Source: Anseranas semipalmata (Eukaryota; Chordata; Aves; Anseriformes; Anseranatidae). Taken from it: DNA of 64,000 bases. Made by a program: the position numbers and the translations under genes. The stretch lies in contig VXAA01003259.1 in assembly GCA_013399115.1 (NCBI GenBank), forward strand, positions 212,879-276,878. Direction: 5' to 3'. Within the stretch, counting starts at the first letter, position 1. Every line of letters begins with the position of its first letter. Below the pieces are notes generated by a model, which was not told the origin of the DNA, did not search any database, and saw only the letters and a list, made by a program, of their open reading frames with translations. Below are positions 50,971 through 60,423 of this stretch, piece after piece.

Positions 50971-53900
50971 GGCAATGCATGTTGAAATTACAAATGATGG
51001 TGCCCATAACAGAGAAGTGCCTGGCCTGCAGGTGGGATAGTGCCTGGATACTGCAAATGCCCCTGGGTGCCCAAGGCAGGTCTTGAAAAGCCAGTATGAC
51101 TCCCTGGCCATGGCATGCCCCAAACCCCTGTGGACAGAATGGCTGCATGCACATCTGCCGCATCTTTTCTGTTCCTTGGTAGTCCTTGAGGTTTTGTCCA
51201 TGGGAATTTTACCTAAAAAAACACAAAGTACAGACTGAATTTAGTGGGCATGTGCAGTGCACCTGTATCCATGTGGCTCTGAAGCAGAAGTGTGGTGCTC
51301 CAGCCTCCAGCCCTGAGAACAGGGATGCTCACATCCTGACAGCCCTCCTTGGAGATAGGCACAACTAAGCGTGCACCAACTCTCACTGTAAGAAAGAAGA
51401 CACAAACCTGTGAAAAAAAAAATTATATATACACAGCTAGGTTGGATGCCCAGATGATCTCCAGCACATGGCAGGACTCATCGTTCTCATTCAACACAGA
51501 GGAGATCTGCAAGCAGTGTTGCACGCTGGGGCATGGCGATGGCAGAAGCCCTTTCTGATGCTGGCACAAGCGGATCAGCCCCTCAGTAGCATTGATCCTG
51601 GGGATCAGGAAGGATTAGGTATCCGCTGGGAGATAAGCACATGCTTGCATGCACAGCTGGGTCAGTGCCAGCATGGCTGGGCCTGGGCTAATGTGTCCTG
51701 TGGTGGTACTCAAGAAAAGGTGATGGACGTACAAGCTTCTAGGCATCCACTGAAACATTCGCAACAGCCCATCACCTCAGGATAACTTAATAGATATTTT
51801 TGAGTGACTATATATTTGGGGGGTTGAGGGGAGGACAAACAATGACACATTTAGGATGACTCATTCAGCTTCCAAAGTCCTATATGCAGAAGAACAGTAA
51901 AGTTAATGTTCATGTTCAGCCTTCTTGGTTGCTACAAATATCCTTAGCACTTTGGACCTTTACACGTATATATATATACATATATATGCATATATACACC
52001 CTTAACATCATTGGCTTGTAGGTTGGTCCTGAACATTTGTGTAGGGGCAGGTCAAAGGAGTCTAAGGGCAAGCTTCCACTCTGACAGCCTCTCCAGAGAA
52101 GTCCTCTCTGTGAGTGCAAGGGGCAGGGGAGATGAAGCAGCCACATCCTGCCTTTCCTGCCTTGCTGCAGCTGGCCATATGAGCACCCCCAGCACAACGC
52201 TCCATCACGCTGATGGAGATCTGCCCAACAGGTGGCCTGAATGCCTTTCTGTTACATTTTTTGAACATTAAATGCCCTGGTTGCAGCTTAAAACTGACCA
52301 AGCAGTCTTTATTCTGAATGCGGGAAGTGCATTTCATTTGCATAGCTCTGATGGGATTAAAGGAAGCATTAGAGTAATTAAGGTCAGAGGGGTTTGCTAT
52401 TTACTAAATCCCTAAATCCACCTCTGCACCAGCATAATTCACTAATATCATGGGGCAAAAGGTCACTACAACAGTTTATGCCCATCTAGCCTTCCATCAC
52501 AAAGAGATAAACAATTTTTTGCACAATTAAAGGGAGTGGAGGGAGAATACTTTCTGTGTATGGCATCACGCCTACTCGCAGCCAAGGTAGGAAACAGCAG
52601 CCCACTGTGTCACAGACAGCACACAGAGGAAGGGAACAGGCACACAGAGGTGCCACACAGAAGAGGGTAACAGGCATGGAGAGGTACGTCTCCTCCCATA
52701 TATCACAGGCATGATGTATTGTGTTACTGGTGGGAGTATCTCCTTGATGGAACGATGCAAGTCTTACACTGACATACGCAGTTCATCACAAAGGGTTTTT
52801 ACACTTTGTATTGATAACTTGAAGGAGACAAAATAGAAGAAAAAGTCACTTGGTACTGTCCTGTTTTCCTTCCATTAATCTTATTTTCCAAAAGCGGCAA
52901 ACAAGTAGCTTCTTCTCCTTTCAATATTCTAGATTTAGGTGAAATTGAAAATATTTAACTCAGGAGAATGTAAAATTTCAGGAGTACATGTAAAATGTTA
53001 AATTTCACTTTGTTATTGCTGCTATTGCTATAGAAATGCTAAAAATTACTATGATCATATGTGCCACTGAAGATGTGTTCTAGAAATAACATATTCATTA
53101 TCTTCTACTGTTGCGTATGAAACTTTGCCTCAGCTACCATCAGAATCCAAATCAACCCATGTACTACCTTATACTTCTGTTTTTTTTTTTTTTTTTTTCT
53201 GGTTCCAGATTGGAAAATTCATAATACATTTTATGCGTAAGAGCTTATATGGTCTAAAAAAAGAAAAAGAAAAACAGATAATGCAGATCTTAAATATGTA
53301 AATATGTATTCCAATAAATTTCATACTGAATGTAAAGTATAAAAGAACTTCCATGTTAATATGAAAATAATAAATGCTGAGGCAATGTTTGGACATAAAA
53401 TATTGTTGAATAGTTGAATATTATATGTTCTTACAAGTAAGCTTGCAGCAGTTATTCCTTTTAATTAAATGTACATGCATTTGACGCTGCTGAAGGCCTT
53501 AGCTCCCAAGGCTTTGTTGTTATCTGTAATCCAAAGCTGCTCTGATTCAATTGAAAGTGCCCTGAAACAGACTAATGCTGATTGAACCTGCTCTGGGGAC
53601 CGGCACATGTGAATATTTTCCCTTTGCAAGTTCAGTTAGCTCCAGGACAAACTGACTGTGCTGGGTGTTCTTCTCCTCTCACATCCTTTATGGCTGGCTC
53701 ACAGTAGGTTATGTCACTCTGAAGCAGCCCTGGAGGGGGTCTGCAGTGCCCCAAGCCAGGGGAAGAGGTGCCTCGCAGGACCGACACAGGCTTTGCAGAG
53801 CTGTTGGACAGGTAGTTGCTTTGTAATGATGTTTTAGTGATGATCCTGACACTATTTTATACTTCACCCATTGTGGCTCTCAGCTTTCCCAGATGGCTGA

Positions 53901-54508
53901 TTCAAATCTTCCAGGAAAAGAAAAGGAGTTAAAGGGGGAAAAAAATGTATTTGAAACTGAGGGGAATCAAGGAAATAGCTTTAGCCATGCTATGGATAAA
54001 GAAATAGTGAGGGGGAAGGATTTGAAGCAGCTTGAGCTCTGCTAATTGTTGCCAGAAAGTTGTCAGGTTTTCTTGAGACATTTTCAGTGATGCACTTGTC
54101 CCCATCAGTGACCCCTGTATTGCATCCAGCCTTGCATCTGACAGAGTGGTTGATTGTCTAAGTAGTGGAACAACATATATAAAACTTAAAACCTATGCAA
54201 TAAATTTCAGAGGTAATCAGGAGTTAGAAGGAAGTATTTTGCTTCTCAGGTGCATGGGACAATGAACAGGCAGAGCAAGGCTCCAGCCCTTCATGCTGCA
54301 GAACAGCTACATGCAAGGAAATTACATGGTGGTTTCTCTGGCGGGGCATCTAGAACAGCTTTGCCCCTAGGATGGACTGTATGGGGAGTGCAAGGAGATG
54401 GGGGAAGGCCTTTCCTTGGCAGCTCACTTGTCGATTTGCATTTAATTAAAGGAACAGTTTTGTGAATTGCCTGGTTTTTTTATTTCCCCTGTCGTCTGTC
54501 ATCTTCAG
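50971..54508. other. Non-coding stretch with minor simple repeats
   Basis: Single-copy sequence. 51961-51999 is a 39-base strictly alternating purine-pyrimidine run, mainly TA. A 19-T run lies at 53180-53198. The passage 53430-53650 contains TTTTAATTAAAT, ATGCAT and CTTTGTT strings and reads like a conserved developmental non-coding element, which is my inference. Open frames are short and unrecognised. Confidence 0.5.
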
Positions 54509-54571
54509 CCCCCACACTCAGGAGTGTCACATCACTCCCAGCAGACCTGGGCCCAGCTCTCATGCAGACAG
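54509..54571 (+). other. Candidate 63-bp exon (unrecognised)
   Basis: A strong acceptor (pyrimidine tract from 54472 ending TCTGTCATCTTCAG at 54508) precedes 63 bases that end at a perfect consensus donor, CAG/GTGAGT, at 54571/54572. All three frames are open across the segment. One of them leaves a single base that joins in frame with the candidate exon at 55715-55772. The peptide matches nothing I know, so a lncRNA exon or chance are both plausible. The donor leads directly into a 62-base Z-DNA-type tract. Confidence 0.2.
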
Positions 54572-54575
54572 GTGA

Positions 54576-54637
54576 GTGTGTGTACGTATATACATGTGTA
54601 TGTATACATGCATGCACGTGCACATGTGTGTGCATGT
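54576..54637. repeat. 62-bp strictly alternating purine-pyrimidine tract (Z-DNA type)
   Basis: Every base from 54576 to 54637 alternates between purine and pyrimidine: GTGTGT, then ACGTATATAC, then GTGTATGTATAC, then ATGCATGCACGTGCAC, then ATGTGTGTGCATGT. Mixed TG, CA and TA steps with CG and GC steps are the classic sequence requirement for left-handed DNA under supercoiling (established). It is not a simple dinucleotide array, so it is an old, diversified microsatellite. Confidence 0.9.
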
Positions 54638-55714
54638 CCCCATGCTCCCTCTCCCAGCAGGCTGGTGCAAGGCTGATTTTGGGACAAGCCTCATGAGCAG
54701 AAAAGCCCCACCTTGCTAGTCCAGGAAGCACTGGCCAAAAAGCCAAGGAGAAATCACCTCATCTCTGACTGTAGAAAGGCCAGCACATCAAGAAGAGACA
54801 TCAGAGACAGTGCAACAGACAGTGCTGTGAGAAGTGAGCTGCCCTGCTGATGCTGGGATTGTGTCGTGGGTTTATGCCCTGGCACAAGGTGAAAGCGAGC
54901 CCTAGCCCAGGAGGGAGCCCTGGGCAGCAGCATTGCTGCTGTGAGAGCTGTTGTAGCTTGCTGAGCAAGGACAGCAGTGCTTGCTCACACCCAACTGCTG
55001 CCCGGAGCTCCCAGCACCTTTGTGATGAGAAACATCAGGACTGGCAACCCAGGTTTATTTCTACATGCCAACATACTCTGGACCTGCAAATAGCTGACTA
55101 CGTGTTGCCCAGTATATCCCTTCATGCAGTGGCTTCCTCCTGCCCCTGTCCCCATCCCCAGCAGTGACAGTGACATCTAAAGGCATTGGCAGCTCTGCTG
55201 AGGGTGCACTGGGTGTGGGCTCACCGTTCTGCACAGACCTGATGAGATTGCACTATCCAACCACATTGTTGCGACATTTTGTCCACCCAAGAAGCCAAAG
55301 AGACCGGTATTTGGGAATTAGCTTTTCTTTTTAAAGAAATTTTCCAAGTGAATAGAGAAGAAGAAAGAATCTACCCGATGCCAAAAGGCTGCAACTTCAT
55401 GAACACAAAATAAACAAAGAGAGAAAAGCACGCTGTGAAGCGGGGGATGCTTGAACACTTCTTCTCTTCGGAGGGACCAACATGACGTTTTGACCACTGA
55501 CTGTTCCCAGCATTCGCTAAAAGAGTAGTTGCGAAGTCTGTTCTAAGTAAACAGCATCTGCCATATCCACAGGCTGTTTGAAAGTGCTGACTAGCTGGTG
55601 AAGAGATTAGTGCTGTCTGACTCCTCTACTAATAAGTGATTCGTTACCTAGGATTGGCAGTGCCTTTGTAATTGTCAGTTACAACTGCTGACATGCCAGG
55701 TTACTGTTCTTCAG
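54638..55714. other. Non-coding stretch (possible intron), nothing recognised
   Basis: GC-moderate sequence between two candidate exons. The plus frame at 54850-55167 (105 codons) and minus frame at 54985-55176 overlap and are unrecognised. Confidence 0.45.
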
Positions 55715-55772
55715 ATGTAAATAATACTTGTTTGAGGGTAGTGTGGCTTCTGTTTTCATTCCGCGAGTTCAG
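55715..55772 (+). other. Candidate 58-bp exon (unrecognised)
   Basis: The acceptor TTACTGTTCTTCAG ends at 55714. A near-ideal branch-point sequence TGCTGAC at 55687-55693 places the branch A 23 bases upstream of the AG. The segment ends at a good donor, TTCAG/GTGAGT, at 55772/55773. One frame is open across it and matches the frame left open by the candidate exon at 54509-54571. No protein similarity recognised. Confidence 0.17.
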
Positions 55773-56773
55773 GTGAGTTGAGACCTTATCTTGTTGTCCA
55801 AAGAAAATAGAGCTGAGGAAGTAAGAACCAAAACAAGTTTTACCTCAGACAGTACATCCACATGTTATGGTGATTGTCACCCTTAAAGACCATATTTTAA
55901 ATCTTACACTTGAAATTTTAATAAGTATCTTGACAGAGTAGGGCTGGGACTGGTAAAGCTGCCTCACAATGGATTTACTCCTTCAGAAAACTTTCAGTAG
56001 CTCTTCTGAGTGCTGAAGAATGATGTTGAAGCACTTGTGTGTCAGCAGAGCCGTGAGTAGAAACAAATTTTTTGAGAGTCAAAATTGTAGACAATTCCAC
56101 ATTCTTTTTTTTTTAAAAAAGGAAATGTTGAAAAGACATGGCTATGTCTTCTCTAACATGTTTATTTACATTATATTGCTGAATAAAGAAAATGCCTTTG
56201 CTGAAACTCTCATTAGGGTTATTCATTCCACTGTCTTTTTAAATAGTCTAGGAAAAATGTCATGAAAATCATAACTATTTGGATGTCTTAAATTCAAAAT
56301 ACGAAACAACCAAGAGATGGTTTTTTATTTTTCTCTCCGCCTATTTTAATTTCTCAATGCTTTTATACTACATCTCTGCTGAACAGATGGCCGCTAGCTC
56401 CTGACAACAATACTTCACTAGTCTTGGCAGGATGATGATGGTTCAATCACCCATTAATCCCATGGCAGATAGTGGCTGAAAGCACCAGATCAGGTCACTC
56501 TTGTTGACCAGATTGCGAAAATCTATATGAGTGTTTTTTTCACTGATTCATTTGAAAGCTTTTTAATTTGAATGTGTGACATTCACGTGTCAGTCATTTT
56601 GAGTCTCATCACAACTCCTCACCCTGACCTCCTATGATCCTCCCATCTGGTAAAAAAAGCTTTCACATTTTTCACCTGCAAAATAAACATTGCTCCCAGA
56701 AGTGACTGGTTTTCAATGAAAAACACTTCTGTGAGACAGGCCAGCAGATGTGATACCTGATGTCGATTCTCAC
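55773..56773. other. Non-coding stretch, nothing recognised
   Basis: AT-rich single-copy sequence. A plus frame at 56020-56265 is short and unrecognised. No repeat or RNA gene seen. Confidence 0.5.
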
Positions 56774-56851
56774 CTGGAGGCCAGGATACAGCCCAGAAGC
56801 TTGGCACTGTGTGTCCTAGAGCTCCTGGGGATGCTGGGGCAGGCGTCCCTC
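56774..56851 (-). other. Candidate 78-bp exon, minus strand (unrecognised)
   Basis: On the minus strand an acceptor (…GGCCCCCTGCAG) is followed by 78 bases ending at a strong donor CCTCCAG/GTGAGA (intron GT at plus 56772-56773). Two of three frames are open. It is GC-rich compared with its flanks. No protein similarity recognised, and it may be chance. Confidence 0.13.
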
Positions 56852-58538
56852 CTGCAGGGGGCCACCAGCTAGAAATAGGCAGTCAGACTCTGAACAATCC
56901 GTCTCTCTAATGAATGTAGACAGTAGCGGTAGGTGGAGAGTTGCTTATTTGCATCCTTTGCACCTCTATGTGAAATTCATTACCGGATTATGTTACATAG
57001 AAAGCCTCTTGGAAGAAGGTCAGAACACTTGCAAACCCGCCCTCTCACAGCCTGATGAATACTGCACAGAGGTCCAAATGGTGAAGTCATTACTCAGCCC
57101 TTGCCCTGGCAAAACTCTACATGCAGCCAGTGGCCGGGAAGAGGCTAGGGTTCACAATGAGGGCCGTCGAGCCAGGAGTCACCACCTCCCTATAGCAGGA
57201 GCTGTGGCTCCAACAACCAATTGAGAAATTCCCAGATTTAGCAATTGCCTTGAAGAGGTAGTCCAACAAACAGAGGCTGTGGAAGCAGATTTTTGTGTGT
57301 TAGGAGTCACCTAGCATTGCTCCCACCAAAGCCAGAGACTGAGGATAGTGCTGTGCAGAGGAGGTTGTGGAGTCTGCAGCAGCCACAGCTTTCTCTCTGC
57401 TCAGCCCAGGTGCCAGAGCAGTTGTCTTCAACCACCTCCTTGATTTTAGCCTTGTTTTTTAAAAATAATTAATTAATTTTACTTTTTTTTTTTTTTTTTT
57501 GCACCACAAGGCACTGGCTGCAGAGAGCCTTTCCCATGCAGCTTCTCAATGGCCCAAAGCCTGACACCCCTCTGCTCCGGGACCAAGCAAAAAACAGTGC
57601 ATTCTTATTGCCCCCATGGGAGCCAGAAGGGGATGAAATACTGTGTTTTTTCTTTTATCAGCTGTTGCTAACTGTGTTTAGCCAGGATGATTTTCATTAG
57701 GCCTGACATGTCCTTATCTTCCAGTCATCCTCCGGTTTCTGATGAGCAGTTATCAGATGACTAGTTGCTCTGTTTCTAAACCATCTGTGCTCCTCCAGAT
57801 GCTCCTGAGGAAGGAGTTAGTGGAGCCCCAACCCCATAAGCACAGCATTGTTGGAACAGCAAAGCTCATATCATGGCGGGGACTTCCACAAAATTCAAAT
57901 TTATTGGGCCCCAAGCTGTGGATTAGTCCCCTTCCCTTCTAGTTTAACACATCCTACCAACTTATATGTCCCTCCTGAAATATCCACCCCTCCCAAGTGC
58001 CTACCTAAATTGAGTAAGGCCAGATTTTCTCCAAACATTTTTCATGAGCAAAGCAAAGAGGCATGCCCTACCCATGGCTGGCTTTTTAGTCAGCAAAGAC
58101 ATCCTCTGGCTTCCCACAGCCATACCATGAGGCAAGCACAAGGTGCAAGCCCTTGGCGCAGCCGCAGTGGAAGCAGCGTCACCACCAGACCCACCAGGAG
58201 TCAACCACCGCGGGCGGCACATGACGGCTGGCTCCACTCACCCTAGCACGGCTGGCAGGCTGTCAAGAGACGTTCAAATGGGTGTTTATGGAACAAAATG
58301 CAGCCTTCCTCCACCCCCGGGCCTGAGGGTCCCTTTTGTTTGATGTGTTTGTAAATAAACCTCTTTTTCCAGTGAGGCTGTTTCCTGTTAGGCCCTATTA
58401 AACACTCCTCTGGTGTCCTGGCTTCCTGTGTTTGAAAGACCTGAATGCTGTCATTTTGCCGTATCTAAATACTCTAACCAAAGCAATGGTTCATTTACGC
58501 TACATGAAATAGATGTAAACAATGACAAATATACTTAC
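56852..58538. other. Non-coding stretch with a poly-T tract
   Basis: Single-copy sequence. Eighteen T residues lie at 57483-57500, just after an AATTAATTAATTTT passage. Frames at 57742-58343 overlap on both strands and are unrecognised. Confidence 0.5.
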
Positions 58539-58650
58539 AGTATCTCGTATGTGGAGAGATGACCGTAGGGTTTCAGTTGCAGGAGTAAATCAAACCGGAC
58601 AAGTGCCGTTGTGGAGGCTGGGACACTTCCACAACACCAACATTTCAGCA
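58539..58650 (-). other. Candidate 112-bp exon, minus strand (unrecognised)
   Basis: On the minus strand a strong acceptor (CCATTTTTCTCAG, AG at plus 58651-58652) precedes 112 bases ending at a good donor GATACT/GTAAGTAT (intron GT at plus 58537-58538). Exactly one frame is open across the whole segment, ending with residues such as LVRFDLLLQLKPYG, and it stops in the intron right after the donor. Four CpG dinucleotides lie in this otherwise CpG-poor neighbourhood, which is more usual in coding or constrained DNA. I do not recognise the protein. It could still be a chance frame. Confidence 0.22.
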
Positions 58651-59663
58651 CTGAGAAAAATGGAGACGAACTACAGGGAAATATATTCCCTCTGCCACTT
58701 AGAAATGTTTGAATACCTACCCTAAGCCTTTTCATAGAGGAAAACATCTATCAACAATAGAGCTAACCACTTTTTTTTATAAACAGGTGTACTACCTAAG
58801 GTACTATCTCCATTTTGTGATACTATTATCTTCTTCTTCCTATTCCCAGTTAGCCTCAATTCCTTTTACATCATAGATACTGTGCATGTGAACTATGTAT
58901 TTCAGCACAATAAACATGTGGAACAGCAACTCAGTTTTTCTTCCTAAAAATTTCCTTGCCATTTTAAAGATACCTTTCCATAAAGCTTTTATGCCAAGAG
59001 ATCTTTAAAACCATCCCAGTGGATTGTTGATTTGCCTACAAATGTTCATATTCACCACCATCCATCCATCAGGTTTAGGTTCTGTTAGTCAAAAGTTCAC
59101 ATCGTACAGAAAAAGGTACAAGTGTCAAGTGGCACATGAGATAAATTAAGTTGGGTATCAAGTTGGACAAATCCAAATCCTTCACTTAGATGAAAGAACA
59201 TCCTGTGACATGCACCAATATGATCTGTGAGTATTTATAAATCAGTTGTAGCCCCAAAAGAATTTCTTGCTGGAATCCATGTCTGTTTTGGAATAGGAGT
59301 GAAATTTACTTGATTTCACAATTTGTTTACAAGCAATCTGCCAACAGTGAAAAGGGCCAAAGTAATGCGTGTGTATCAATTGCAAATTATTAGCTTACAA
59401 TTAGCATTTTAACACTGGACTTGCGTAGATAGCTTTAAGTTTAATTTCAAAACAAATCATCACTTTGAAGGCTAGAATTCTCTTTCACTGCTTTTCCACT
59501 GAATAATTATGTTGACAAGGACCAAATACGTTGAAAAAACGTAAATGTCATTGCATAAAATAATCAATGAATGAAAGAATCATTGCATAAAATATGCTTA
59601 CCTGGAAAAAGCAGTCTGCTTTGCTCTGGTTCAATTATTTCCATCATACATAAACATAATAAT
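58651..59663. other. Non-coding stretch with a 15-bp direct repeat
   Basis: AT-rich sequence. TCATTGCATAAAATA occurs at 59548-59562 and again at 59580-59594, a 32-base offset. No gene recognised. Confidence 0.5.
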
Positions 59664-59729
59664 GAAATCCTGGCTCTGTTGAGGTCATTGTGAGTTTTGC
59701 CACTGACTTCAATGCGGCTCAGGATTTTC
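59664..59729. mobile_element. 66-bp imperfect palindrome, probable relic of a palindromic interspersed repeat
   Basis: The left arm (from GAAATCCTGG at 59664) pairs with the right arm (ending CTCAGGATTTTC at 59729) around a short TTTTGC loop. After the shared eight-base AAATCCTG end and a one-base gap, 13 of the next 18 positions agree. The CACTGACTTCAATG portion resembles a palindromic motif with a TTGACTTCAATGG core that I recall as common in turtle, crocodile and bird DNA. I cannot name the family with certainty. Like the 26888-27080 palindrome, it is most easily explained as an old MITE-like fragment. Confidence 0.45.
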
Positions 59730-60045
59730 TCCTAAGAGCTGATTAGTGGGAAGATCAGATTTCATAGAGAAGACTAAATGCAGACATTACATGTTGGCAT
59801 TATGAACTCCTTAGTCTTCATACTGTCAAATGATTAAGATTTTGCACCATATTTCTTTTCAATACCATGTGAACATGCTTACTTTGTTCAGACCTCTAAA
59901 ACAAATCAGTAAGATGGGAGTGAAGTTAAGCTGAATATTAAAGCAGTTCATCTCAAGTCCAGGGGCACCTATTACTAGGCCATGGTTTGGACAGCTAAAA
60001 AAATGTGCCTGGCGCATGATGCAGAATGTGGGTATAACAATGTCA
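59730..60045. other. Non-coding stretch, nothing recognised
   Basis: AT-rich sequence between the small palindrome and the tetranucleotide array. Nothing recognised. Confidence 0.5.
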
Positions 60046-60150
60046 TTTTCTTTCTTCCTTCCTTCCTTCCTTCTTTCCTACCTTCCTTCCTTTCTACCTT
60101 CCTTCTTTCCTTTGTTCATTTTCTTTCTTTTTCTTCCTTTTCTTTCTTTC

Positions 60151-60238
<88 letters not shown>

Positions 60239-60240
60239 TT

Positions 60241-60304
<64 letters not shown>

Positions 60305-60423
60305 TTTCTTTCTTTCTTTCTTTTTCTTTCTTTCTTTCCTTCCTTCCTTCCTTCCTTCCTTCCTTCCTTCCTTCCTTCCTTCTTTCCTTCTTTCTCTTTC
60401 CTTCTTTCTTTCTTTCCTTTTCT
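60046..60423 (+). repeat. (TTTC/TTCC)n tetranucleotide array with a 305-nt pure polypyrimidine core
   Basis: The array opens with CTTC/CCTT units interrupted by single A or G bases up to 60118. It then runs without any purine from 60119 to 60423: TTTC units, a TTTTC-punctuated middle, and a TTCC block near 60335-60380. The frames over it (FLSF or KERKK type) are artefacts of the repeat. A homopurine-homopyrimidine tract of this length has triplex and replication-stalling potential (established). The compound structure suggests repeated slippage and interruption events. Confidence 0.96.

Noticed and set aside
50664..51201. Long minus frames encoding KERKG repeats
   Set aside because: Produced entirely by the AAAGG pentanucleotide array, which is open in all three frames. 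Not a gene.
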